The notes under the pieces are model-generated. The model was not told the DNA's origin, searched no databases, and worked only from the letters and a program-made list of their open reading frames with translations. Of a DNA stretch of 64,000 nt, positions 49,815 through 60,500 are shown one piece after another (position 1 is the stretch's first letter; each line of letters begins with the position of its first letter). Origin of the DNA: Piper betle (taxonomy: Eukaryota > Streptophyta > Magnoliopsida > Piperales > Piperaceae); the NCBI GenBank assembly GCA_033002965.1, contig JAURVB010012602.1, forward strand, positions 124,001-188,000, read 5' to 3'. A program made the position numbers and the translations under genes.

Positions 49815-52671
49815 TGTAAAACCCGTGACTCGAGTCAGAGTTTTACGGGAGTGAACCAGTCGGTTCGAGTCGAGTCAGCTTCATGGACCGCGAGCTGGGT
49901 TGAGGCCAGCTGTGAGTTATGAGCAATGAGGGTCATGTATGCTCAAGTGTATGATGATAACGCCTGAAAGATGATGAAAAAAATGGGTTATCAAGTATAT
50001 GGAGGTATGCAGTATTGATTGTTATTTTTATTTGATCGAAGAATAGTTTTAGGCCGAATAACGAATTAGGACGCGTTTGACGATATTCGGGTGGGTTATT
50101 AGTTATAGAGCATGTCATTTGGATGTTATTGTGTTTGTTTTATTTTATAGAATTTTTCCATATTTTTCTAGATTTTTTTTAGAATTTATTACGAACTAGT
50201 TATTATTTTGACTCGAGTAGGAATCGAGTCAATACTTATTTACGAAAATGCCATCGCACACACTTCTTCTTCCTCCCGACCCTTTTTTTTCCAAAACCCT
50301 ATCCACCGCCGCCGCCCCTTGTGGTCGCCGCCGCCGCCGCTGCCGACGCCGTGCTGCCGCCAATCGACGCCGCCCCGCCCCGCCGTGAAGTCGCCGTGCC
50401 GCCACGACCCACCCCGGCCACTGCCTCGCCGCCACGACGCCGGATTTGCCCCACGAACCGCGACGCTCCGCCCGTCGATTCCGCCGCCGTTCGGCCGCCG
50501 TCGCCGCCGCTGCGACCACCAGTACCACCCCCTCGCCGTTGCCGACATTTCCCCCATCCTCCCGACCGCCGTCGAGGCCGGCCGGAGCCCCGATCGGAGC
50601 ACACCGCCGCCGCCGCCCGTTTTCAACGCCGCCGCCGACGGCCATCGCCGCCTCGGTTGCTCTGTTTGACACCGCCATCGGACCAAGCTCGTCGAGCTGG
50701 TGCCGATAGACCCCCTGATTGCCCCGTCCCGAATCGTCGCCGGAAAACCGTCGGAATCCGCCGGAAAACCGCCGACACTCGCCGGAAAACCGCCGGAACC
50801 GCCGGAAAATTGGATTCGTGGGAAGTTCGCCGGATCATCCGCCGAACGCACCCGGTCCAATCTGATCGGACTTCGGACGCCGCTAGGTGCCGAATTCGAG
50901 TTTCGAGCCGCGAAACGGAAAACCCTAGCCGTCGCCGATTTTCGACGACGCGAGGTATAATTTATTTTAACTTAATTAATTGAAAGTATTGATTATTAGA
51001 ATTTGCATGCTATGATTGATGAATTGTGCATTGTAATTACTTATATAAATGTGGATTTGATTTAGAATAAAATATGAAATTTGTGGAATTGTGTGGTGTT
51101 AAAAATAGAAGTTATGAAACTAATTAGGGTTATTAGGTAATGATCATGATCTAATGCAAACTAGCCTAAGTAGACTTGCTAGAATTGATATAGGTTGATG
51201 TGTGTTGATTGATGAGTGATTGTGTTGATTGTATGTGCATGCTATAGGATGTGTGATTCATCATGCGGGCGTTAGTTTTTAGCTTGATTGTGTAGGTACG
51301 GTGTAGGAGCTCGCCGCCTAGGCGCGTGGACCCGTTTGGAGCTTCTACCAGGTCCGTTTAGGACTCGTTCTCTGTTTTACGCTACTCTATTGTATATTTG
51401 ATTTATCATGTGCAGGACGAGTTAAGTGGCGTTTTATCGGATCCCACTTAACTCGGGCCATTTAGCCAACAGTTTTATTTCGGATTAATAACCCTCGAGG
51501 ATGAGATCCCTCGAGTTTGTTTTCGAACTTCAGATCCAGCTCACGATGCCTTCGGGCCTATTGTATAAATCCCAACCCAGGCCTATATATATATAGTTTT
51601 CGTGTTTTCGGTGAGAGATGGAATGAGGGTTACTTGCGGCCACGTCTTCAGATAGGGCGTGTGCCCGGAAGAGCGGGCTCTGGAGCTGGGGAGAACCCAC
51701 TTCGTTCCCGAAGGATCCGGACAACTCCACCTTTGAGTTCCTCAAACCCGGAGAAGTGTGGAGGTTTACGGGTACTGCAATGCAGCGCATGTCTAGACTT
51801 GTGGTTCAAAGGGTACTGAAGGCGACTGCCTGAGAGTGCTCGGCCTTTGTGCTCAAGGCCAGGAGTAATATGGAAGGTGCAGAGGGCGGTAAGGAATGAA
51901 ATTTGATGCGAGAAGCAATAGAGAAATGGCCAAGGTATGAGAATGAGAAAGATAGGGGGACGCTGTCGACCCGAGGGCGACGGCCCGACGACGACGGCTC
52001 CCGTATGTGCCCTGATGAGAGTTCTTGAGGAAGTATATGGTTTTGATTCAACAGGAGAGTTTGCTCTCCTGTGCCAGATTGATATTAGTTATTTTCCGGG
52101 CCGGTAACACTCGTTACTGACGGTTTTTCTATATATATGTAGGTGAGGAATGCGAGCGATGAAAGCTGTCGGGACTGCGGAGGAGCAGCACGGAACCGCG
52201 CACACATGTACCTGCCGCGTGTAATGTATAATGATGGTTGTTTAATGCTGTGTGGATGATTATTACAATGTTTTTGTCTTGATGAATTACTTGTTATGAA
52301 ACGAACTGATAAATATGAATGAGTAGGGAGCCTTGGAGTTCAGACTCGGCTCGGGTAAAAATGAATGAGATAATGATTTAATGTCATGGTAGATTATTAT
52401 GTGTTATCGTATTTTCATAAAATATTATATATTTTCTTTTGGTTTCTCATTTATTATTTTGTCTTGTTTTTGCTTGTACATCACAGCATGCATGTAGGAC
52501 CGCGTTAGAACCCAATCGTTCTCATTCATGCATTTCATATTTGCATCTTCATCTTGAGACGCCGAGAGTAGATCCTGGTCGGCTTAACCGAATCTAGTAG
52601 ATTAACGAACGGTTCGGTCGCCGGTGACATTTCCGGGTCGGTTCACGGGTGAGCCGAAACGGGGTGTTACA
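49815..52671 (+). repeat. 5' LTR
   Basis: 2857 bp, TGTAAAACCC...GGGGTGTTACA. It opens with a hairpin-like inverted repeat (GTAAAA...TGACTC/GAGTCA...TTTTAC). It then contains an AT-rich stretch, the module ending TTACGAAAATGCC (to 50251), a very GC-rich tract (50290-50940), an AT-rich intron-like stretch (50955-51416), a possible TATA box (CCTATATATATATAG near 51582) and AT-rich 3' sequence. The GC-rich tract opens chance frames on both strands that differ between the LTR copies, so no protein is called. Confidence 0.95.
50955..51416 (+). other. intron-like segment inside the LTR
   Basis: A sharp change from GC-rich to AT-rich sequence occurs exactly at GCGAG/GTATAA (donor at 50955). The same donor exists in the 3' LTR (58680) and in the diverged inverted LTR (minus strand, 61260). 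The best acceptor is TGTGCAG/GACGAGTTAAG (51415-51416); the inverted LTR has TTTGCAG/GACGGGTTAAG at the equivalent place. Conservation of both ends in a diverged copy supports a real leader intron, but no transcript evidence is available here. Confidence 0.45.
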
Positions 52672-52675
52672 GTTG

Positions 52676-52732
52676 TGGTATCAGAGCCAACTCTTGGCAT
52701 ATGTTCTCTGATACCAGTTGTGGTATCAGAGC
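52676..52732 (+). promoter_or_regulatory. primer binding site (initiator tRNA-Met), duplicated
   Basis: TGGTATCAGAGC, complementary to the 3' end of plant initiator tRNA-Met, starts 5 nt after the LTR end (52676-52687). It is repeated at 52721-52732 as part of a 31-nt direct duplication (52671-52701 and 52716-52746). Between the copies lies the inverse word CTCTGATACCA (52706-52716), so either copy can pair with it. Confidence 0.93.
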
Positions 52733-52917
52733 CAACTCTTGGCATACTAACCCTTGGTTGATTAAGATGGTAGATGCATTACAGGTTACATGTGTGCCGA
52801 AGCTGCTCCGAGCTGTACCGACAGGTATTTTTCTGTCTTTATGTTTTTGTTCACAGATTTTCTTACCTAACAGTGGTGTGACAGGGTGAGTAGATTAGAG
52901 TAGGGTACACAAACAGG

Positions 52918-54527
52918 ATGGTGACACAGACCCGTCGGACGCAGATCAGGACCCCATCGCCTCCAGTAGTCAGACAGGATAGTCCCGACCATGGTCACAG
53001 TGACACAGCTTCCAGTCGACCTAGGACCACCATGCCACCAGCAGAGACGAGTGTACCGGTATCAGCTAGTCGTCGCACGGAGAGTCATCGCCGAGACAGT
53101 CGACGCGACAGTCACCGCAGTGGGAGTAGTCGACAGGAAAGGGATGCTGCAATAGCTAGGCTAGTTGAGGTTCAGATGCAAATGCAGCAGAATCAGGAGG
53201 AATTTAGGAGAGAGCTCAGACAGATAGCTCTATCAGTGGCTAGAGCAGAGAAGAGACCAGCCGTGGATGAAGAGGCGCAAGGAGAGCCAGTGGCGCCCAT
53301 GGGCCCTCCGCCGCCGCCTCCTCCTCCACCGCTGCAACAGGGAGCTACCCCCGCAACAGCTCCTCTGGTTGCCCCACTTCAGGCAAGGATGAGACAGGAC
53401 GTCGGTGGACCTCCGATAGCAGGTAGCGGGCAAACCGTAGGGGGAGTGGAGCAGTTGGAGGTGACAGTGTACCAGTTGGTACGGGATCACAGATTCCTCG
53501 TTATGAGCAAGCAGAGGGATCAAATAGATCTGTAGACGTGAGGAGTTTGGAATTGTGGCAATATGAGAGATTCGTGAAGAATGGCGGACGACCTTTCTTT
53601 GGGAAGTTGGATGCTGAGGAGGCATTCCTATGGATATCGTCGGCCATAGGAGTGTTTGATAGTATGGCATGCCCCGTAGAACACAGAGTGCGCGTCGTCA
53701 CAGGAGCATTCCAAGACGAAGCGAGGATATGGTGGAGTTCGGTGCAGAATTCTGTATTCGCTCATCGCCAGCCTCAGGACATCACTTGGGAGGAATTCAG
53801 AGTGGAATTCGATGGAAAGTATTTTCCACCAGATGTTAGGAGAAGGAAGGAACGAGAGTTCCAGATGTTGAGGCAAGGGCCTATGACAGTAGTACAGTAT
53901 GAGACGAGGTTTAGAGCGTTGGAGAGATTTGCACCAGATTTGGTTCCAACCGAAGGAAGAAGAATAGAGCGCTTCTATGAAGGCCTCCATCATGAGATTC
54001 GGATGGCATACTTGGATAGGAAGTTTACTACCCTCGGTGACGTAGTGAGAGCTGCAGGTGAAGCAGAGCGGGTGATAGCTACACGACCACGTCGAGATGT
54101 CGACCAGAGGCAGCAACATCCGAGGCCATATCAGCCAGAACAGGGGGCACAGCAGAGACGACGTGTAGATGCGCCAGTAGCCATGAGAGCCATGGATGGC
54201 CAGGTACAGGGCAACAGAGCCCCATTCTGTCAGAGTTGCCAACGCCATCATTGGGGAGAGTGCAGAGCAAGCAGAAATGTATGCTACAACTGCGGTCAGC
54301 CAGGGCACCGAGCCGCAGAGTGCAGAGTAGGCACTAGGGTTTGTTACAACTGTGGTCAGCCAGGACACAGGGCCGCAGAGTGCAGAGGAGGCACTAGGGC
54401 CTGTTACAGTTGCGGTCAACCGGGACATAGGGCTGCAACGTGTCCGACTAGCCAGAGCCAGCAGTTGACACTCCCAGCGCCTCAGCAGAGACTTGCACTT
54501 CCAGCTCCCCAACAGCAGTCACAGTAG
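52918..54527 (+). CDS. gag: gag, frame-broken, with three zinc knuckles
   Basis: Capsid/nucleocapsid polyprotein of the retrotransposon. The first open part (52918-53535) has a basic Ser/Arg-rich start, a short coiled coil and a polyproline run. The capsid domain (LELWQYERF..., EARIWW, WEEFRVEFDGKYFP, YETRFRALERFAPDLV) and nucleocapsid continue in another frame to 54527, the two frames overlapping from about 53428 to 53535. The nucleocapsid has a CQSCQRHHWGEC motif and then three nearly identical CX2CX4HX4C knuckles at 54282-54323, 54342-54383 and 54402-54443, an exact 60-nt period. A TAG at 54525-54527 ends the frame. The break and stop imply that this copy does not make normal Gag. Confidence 0.9.
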
Positions 54528-54566
54528 AGTGGACCAGGGAAACAGCCGAGTATAGAAGAGATTCCA

Positions 54567-57482
54567 GTGGTCGGCGAATTTACAGATGTATTTCCTGAGG
54601 AGATTACTAGATTGCCGCCAGACAGAGAGGTGGATCTTGCCATCGAGTTGATGCCTGGCACAGCCCCAATTTCGAGAGCTCCGTATAGGATGGCACCTCT
54701 GGAGCTCAAGGAACTGAAGGAACAGCTACAGACACTGTTGGACCAAGGATTCATCAGACCGAGCGTTTCCCCTTGGGGCGCACCGGTGTTATTTGTGAGG
54801 AAGAAGGATGGAAGCATGCGGTTATGCATAGATTACAGGATGCTAAACCATGCAACGGTTAAGAATAGATACCCTCTTCCTCGTATTGATGATTTATTTG
54901 ACCAGTTGAGCTTAGCAGTTGTCTTTTCGAAGATTGATTTGAGATCAGGATACTACCAACTGAGGATTAGAGCAGAAGACATCCCGAAGACTGCGTTCAG
55001 GACGAGATATGGACACTACGAGTTTCTGGTCATGCCGTTTGGATTGACCAATGCTCCAGCAACATTTATGGACTTGATGAACCGAGTGTTCAATCAGTAC
55101 TTGGACCAGTTTGTGATCGTCTTTGTGGATGACATACTGGTATATTCTTCATCTAAGGAAGAACATGCGCAACACCTGAGGATTGTGTTGCAAACACTGA
55201 GAGAGCATAGGTTGTATGGGAAATTTTCGAAGTGCAGTTTCTGGTTGTCAGAGGTGAATTTTCTCGGCCACATCATCTCAGCATCAGGCATCTCAGTGGA
55301 TCCAGCTAAGATAGAGGCAGTAGTGCAGTGGGAACAACCGAAGACACCTACGGAGGTTCGGAGTTTTCTGGGATTGGCTGGATACTACAGACGGTTCATT
55401 CAGGACTTCTCTTCCATAGCAGCCCCTCTGACGCGACTGACTAGGAAAGAGGAACGGTTCATATGGACAGACGAATGTGAGCGGAGTTTCAGGATGCTAA
55501 AGGAGAGGTTGACTTCGGCGCCTATCCTCGCATTGCCTGAGGGACATGAGGATTTTGTAGTGTATACTGATGCCTCAGGGATTGGCTTAGGTTGTGTTTT
55601 GATGCAGAAGGATAAGGTTATTGCTTATGCATCTCGTCAGCTCAAGGTGCATGAGCGTAACTATCCTACTCATGACCTAGAGCTTGCTGCAGTCATATTC
55701 GCTCTCAGAATATGGAGGCACTATCTATATGGGACATCTTTCAGACTTCTAACTGATCACCAGAGTCTGAAATATATCTTCACGCAGAAGGATCTGAATA
55801 GCAGACAGAGGAGATGGTTGGAGATGTTAGCTGATTACGAGGTCGACATAGCATACCATGAGGGCAAGGCGAATGTGGTAGCCGATGCATTGAGCAGGAA
55901 GCCAGGATTCTTGTACACCGCAGGATTAGCAGCATTGTCAGTGACCGAGCACACTACGAGCCAGAGACAGTTAGTTGGGATGATGGCGCGACTTACGATT
56001 CAGCCAAGCGTGCTTGAGCAGATTCGGATTGCACAGGAGGTAGATCCGCAGTTGAAGCAATGGTTGGAACACGGAACACATCAGGAATTGGCCAGGGATA
56101 CAGACGGATTAGTCAGATTGAGAGGCCGACTATTCGTGCCTAATGTCCCAGAGTATCCCGGACTTCGAAGTACTATTCTTCACGAAGCTCACACGTCGAG
56201 ATGCTCAGTACACCCAGGTGGAGTGAAGATGTACCACGATGTCCGACGAACCTATTGGTGGCCAGGAATGAAGAGAGAAGTATACGATACAGTGGCTAGA
56301 TGTTTGGTATGCCAGCAAGTGAAAGCCGAGCACGTACGTCCAGGTGGAATGCTACAACCTTTGGAAACCCCAGAGTGGAAGTGGGAGAGTATAGCTTACG
56401 ACTTTGTAGTTGGTTTACCTAAGACCCGCCAACAAAAGGATGCGATATGGGTCATAGTGGATCGACTTACAAAGAGCGTACACTTCATACCGATCAGGAT
56501 GGATTACCCACTGACCACATTGGCTACGCTATACAGAGATCAGATAGTCAGGTTACACGGCGTACCACGGGAGATCATATCAGACAGGGATCCGAGGTTC
56601 ACATCGCGATTTTGGAAGGCTTTTCAGGCAGCTATGGGGACAGAATCGAGATTCAGCACAGCTTTCCATCCTCAAACAGATGGACAGACGGAAAGAACCA
56701 TACAGACCCTGGAAGACTTGCTTCGCGCATGTATCCTAGATTTCGGAGGGAGTTGGGAAGAACACCTACCTTTGGTGGAATTCTCCTACAACAACAGCTA
56801 TCAGGCCACGATTGGAATGGCACCGTTCGAAGCACTGTACGGCAGACCATGCAAATCCCCAGTGTGTTGGGTGCAGGGCAGCGAACCAGTGGTAGTTGGG
56901 CCAGAAATGATCCAGCAGACACAGGAGGTGGTAATGAGGATTAGAAGAAGAATGAGGTCAGCTCAAGATAGACAGAAGAGTTACGCAGACCAGCGCAGAC
57001 GTGAGGTTCATTTCGCGTTAGGAGATCACGTTCTCCTGAAGGTCTCTCCGACTAAGGGAAACACGAGATTCGGGACGCGAGGGAAACTCAGTCCGCGCTA
57101 TATCGGACCCTTTGACGTGATTGAGCGCATTGGACCCGTGGCATATAGGCTAGCATTGCCTCCTCACCTATCAGCTGTGCATGACGTCTTCCACGTGTCA
57201 ATATTGAAGAAGTATCACCCTGACAACTCTCATGTCATCAACTTCAAAGAGGTAGAGCTGCAACCAGACCTGACGTACCCAGAAGATGCAGTCCAAATCG
57301 TGGACCGAAGAGTGAAGATTCTCCGAAGAAAAGAAGTTCCCCTAGTACGAGTGCAATGGACCCGACGAGGAGTTGAAGAAGCTACGTGGGAACGAGAAGA
57401 CGAGATGAGGAAGCGATACCCGGAGTTGTTCGAGCAACCAGCTTCACGACCAGGCACTACGCCAACACGTACATTTAGATGA
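54567..57482 (+). CDS. pol: pol: reverse transcriptase-RNase H-integrase, protease absent
   Basis: 971 residues, in the same frame as the second gag part and separated from it by the TAG at 54525. The start given is only the first ATG; the frame opens just after the stop. Reverse transcriptase occupies about residues 40-240 (catalytic FVDD at 186-189), then RNase H (YTDAS at 333, conserved acidic D440 in VADALSR). The integrase has a zinc finger (H542, H549, C579, C582), catalytic D612 and D673, and E709 in TER. The C-terminus carries GPF.V..R.G..AYRL and a chromodomain-like motif ending MRKRYPELF. Reading is uninterrupted. In this clade an aspartic protease (D-T/S-G-A) normally lies between the knuckles and RT. 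Here only about 80 nt separate the gag tail from the start of RT-proximal sequence, so protease is deleted. Confidence 0.95.
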   Translation: MVGEFTDVFPEEITRLPPDREVDLAIELMPGTAPISRAPYRMAPLELKELKEQLQTLLDQGFIRPSVSPWGAPVLFVRKKDGSMRLCIDYRMLNHATVKNRYPLPRIDDLFDQLSLAVVFSKIDLRSGYYQLRIRAEDIPKTAFRTRYGHYEFLVMPFGLTNAPATFMDLMNRVFNQYLDQFVIVFVDDILVYSSSKEEHAQHLRIVLQTLREHRLYGKFSKCSFWLSEVNFLGHIISASGISVDPAKIEAVVQWEQPKTPTEVRSFLGLAGYYRRFIQDFSSIAAPLTRLTRKEERFIWTDECERSFRMLKERLTSAPILALPEGHEDFVVYTDASGIGLGCVLMQKDKVIAYASRQLKVHERNYPTHDLELAAVIFALRIWRHYLYGTSFRLLTDHQSLKYIFTQKDLNSRQRRWLEMLADYEVDIAYHEGKANVVADALSRKPGFLYTAGLAALSVTEHTTSQRQLVGMMARLTIQPSVLEQIRIAQEVDPQLKQWLEHGTHQELARDTDGLVRLRGRLFVPNVPEYPGLRSTILHEAHTSRCSVHPGGVKMYHDVRRTYWWPGMKREVYDTVARCLVCQQVKAEHVRPGGMLQPLETPEWKWESIAYDFVVGLPKTRQQKDAIWVIVDRLTKSVHFIPIRMDYPLTTLATLYRDQIVRLHGVPREIISDRDPRFTSRFWKAFQAAMGTESRFSTAFHPQTDGQTERTIQTLEDLLRACILDFGGSWEEHLPLVEFSYNNSYQATIGMAPFEALYGRPCKSPVCWVQGSEPVVVGPEMIQQTQEVVMRIRRRMRSAQDRQKSYADQRRREVHFALGDHVLLKVSPTKGNTRFGTRGKLSPRYIGPFDVIERIGPVAYRLALPPHLSAVHDVFHVSILKKYHPDNSHVINFKEVELQPDLTYPEDAVQIVDRRVKILRRKEVPLVRVQWTRRGVEEATWEREDEMRKRYPELFEQPASRPGTTPTRTFR

Positions 57483-57533
57483 GGAACATGATGGAAACTT
57501 CCTTGGTTAAAATTTCGAGGACGAAATTTTTCT

Positions 57534-57545
57534 AAGGAGGGAAGG
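57534..57545 (+). promoter_or_regulatory. polypurine tract
   Basis: AAGGAGGGAAGG directly upstream of the 3' LTR. It is the expected primer site for plus-strand DNA synthesis. Confidence 0.92.
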
Positions 57546-57546
57546 T

Positions 57547-60500
57547 TGTAAAACCCGTGACTCGAGTCAGAGTTTTACGGGAGTGAACCAGTCGGTTCGA
57601 GTCGAGTCAGCTTCATGGACCGCGAGCTGGGTTGAGGCCAGCTGTGGGTTATGAGCAATGAGGGTCATGTATGCTCAAGTGTATGATGATAACGCCTGAA
57701 AGATGATGAAAAAAATGGGTTATCAAGTATATGGAGGTATGCAGTATTGATTGTTATTTTTATTTGATCGTAGAATATTTTTAGGGCCGAATGACGAATT
57801 AGGACGCGATATAGGTGAGTTTGGGTGGGTTATTAGTTATAGAACATATCATTTGGATGTTGCTGTGTTCGTTTGATTTTACGGGATTTTTCCCAATTTT
57901 TTTGGATTTTTTTAGGATTTATTAGGAGATAGTTATTATTATTGACTCGAGTCGGAGTCGAGTCAAGTTTAATTTACAAAAATGCCATCACACGCTACTT
58001 CTTCTTCCTCCCGACCATTCTCACCCAAACCCTCGCCGCCCCTCATTCTCGTTGCCGCCGCCGCCGCCGCCGACGCCGTGCTGCCGCCAATCGACGCCGC
58101 CCCGCCCCGCCGTGAAGTCGCCGTGCTGCCACGACCCACCACGGCCACTGCCTCGCCGCCACGACGCCGGATTTGCCCCACGAACCGCGACGCTCCGCCC
58201 GTCGATTCGCCGCCGTCCGGGCCGCGCCGCCGCCGCCGTGACCCCGAGGACCACCCCCTTGGCCTTGCCGACATTTCCCCCATCCTCCCGACCGCCGTCG
58301 AGGCCGGCCGGAGCCTCGATCGGAGCACACCGCCGCCGCCGCCCGTTTTCAACGCCGCCGCCGACGGCCATCGCCGCCTCGGTTGCTCTGTTTGACACCG
58401 CCATCGGACCAAGCTCGTCGAGCTGGTGCCGATAGACCCCCTGATTGCCCCGTCCCAAATCCTTGCCGGAAAACCGCCGGAATCCGCCGGAAAACTGCCG
58501 ACACTCGCCGGAAAACCGCCGGAACCGCCGGAAAATTGGATTCGTGGGAAATTCGCCGGATCATCCGCCGAACGCACCCAGTCCAATCTGATCGGACTTC
58601 GGACGCCGCTAGGTGCCGAATTCGAGTTTCGAGCCGCGAAACGGAAACCCTAGCCGTCGCCGATTTTCGACGACGCGAGGTATAATTTATTTTAACTTAA
58701 TTAATTGAAAGTATTGATTATTAGAATTTGCATGCTATGATTGATGAATTGTGCATCGTAATTACTTATATAAATGTGGATTTGATTTAGAATAAAATAT
58801 GAAATTTGTGGAATTGTGTGGTGTTAAAAATAGAAGTTATGAAACTAATTAGGGTTATTAGGTAATGATCATGATCTAATGCAAACTAGCCTAAGCAGAC
58901 TTGCTAGAATTGATATAGGTTGATGTGTGTTGATTGATGCGTGATTGTGTTGATTGTGCGTGCATGCTATAGGATGTGTGATTCATCATGCGGGCGTTAG
59001 TTTTTAGCTTGATTGTGTAGGTACGGTGTAGGAGCTCGCCGCCTAGGCGCGTGGACCCGTTTGGAGCTTCTACCAGGTCCGTTTAGGACTCGTTCTCTGT
59101 TTTACGCTACTCTATTGTATATTTGATTTATCATGTGCAGGACGAGTTAAGTGGCGTTTTATCGGATCCCACTTAACTCGGGCCATTTAGCCAACAGTTT
59201 TATTTCGGATTAATAACCCTCGAGGATGAGATCCCTCGAGTTTGTTTTCGAACTTCAGATCCAGCTCACGATGCCTTCGGGCCTATTGTATAAATCCCAA
59301 CCCAGGCCTATATATATATAGTTTTCGTGTTTTCGGTGAGAGATGGAATGAGGGTTACTTGCGGCCACGTCTTCAGATAGGGCGTGTGCCCGGAAGAGCG
59401 GGCTCTGGAGCTGGGGAGAACCCACTTCGTTCCCGAAGGATCCGGACAACTCCACCTTTGAGTTCCTCAAACCCGGAGAAGTGTGAGTTAGACTGTGTAA
59501 CACCCCAAATCCGGTTCACGCTCGTGAACCGAACCGGCATGTTACAGGCCCCGGTTAAGTCGGCTAACCCGAACCTAACTCATGCGGATCCAATCTCGGC
59601 GTCTTAAGATGAAGATACAACTCGCAATGCATGGATGAATACACAAACCTAACATGGTACTACATGAATGACATGCAAGTCAGAGTACACACCAAAACCA
59701 TCCCGATAAAAATTAATAAAAGTTTTGAAATATGACGGACAGAATTTCCCCTAAAAATGCAATTAGGGGCCACCCTGTCAAATATACATATAAAAATATA
59801 TATAACCAAGTATCAAACAATTTCATTCACGCAGAATCTAATTTACTATACTCTCATTCTGAAGCTTGGGTTTCAACCCATCACACTTTTGCTGCGCTAC
59901 TCTGATCATTTCATTTCATCTCATTGTCAAGCCTCAAACATTTACTCATAGCATGTTTATAAAATAACATCATAAACAAAACATTAAACATTCAATCACC
60001 CGATGTGTGTGTGCAGAAGACCTTATTGCTCCTCCGTCCTGGCCGGCCATCCATCTCGTGCTTATCACCTACATATATATAAGAAAAACGTCAGTAACAA
60101 GCGTTACTGGTCCGGAAAATAAAATAACTATAACAAGCTGGCTATGAGAGCAAACTCTCATATGAAAGAAAACCATATACTTCCTCAAGAACACTCTGAA
60201 GGGCACTACTGAGGAGCCACTGGGCTGCAGACCCGGTAGCATCCCGAACTTACTGCTGCTGGTACTGTGCTACTCTCAGCACTTCTTTTTCAGTACTTCT
60301 CGTGAAACTTTATCCTAAGCCCTCTCCTTACCTCCATATTTCTCCTGGCCTTGAGCACGAAGGCCGAGTACTCTCAGGCAGTCGCCTTTAGTACCCTTTG
60401 AACCACAAGTCCGGACATGCGCTGTACTAAACAGTACCCGTAAACCTCCACGTTCTCCGGGTGTGAGGAACTCAAACGCGGAGTTGTCAGGATCCCTCGG

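Noticed and set aside
50208..50983. Long Pro/Arg/Ala-rich frames on both strands in the LTR (also 57969-58685 and 61314-61973)
   Set aside because: Produced by CCG-rich composition. The frame following the shared ATG is not conserved between the LTR copies, so no protein is called.
56447..56944. 165-codon frame overlapping pol
   Set aside because: Shadow of the integrase coding sequence in another frame.
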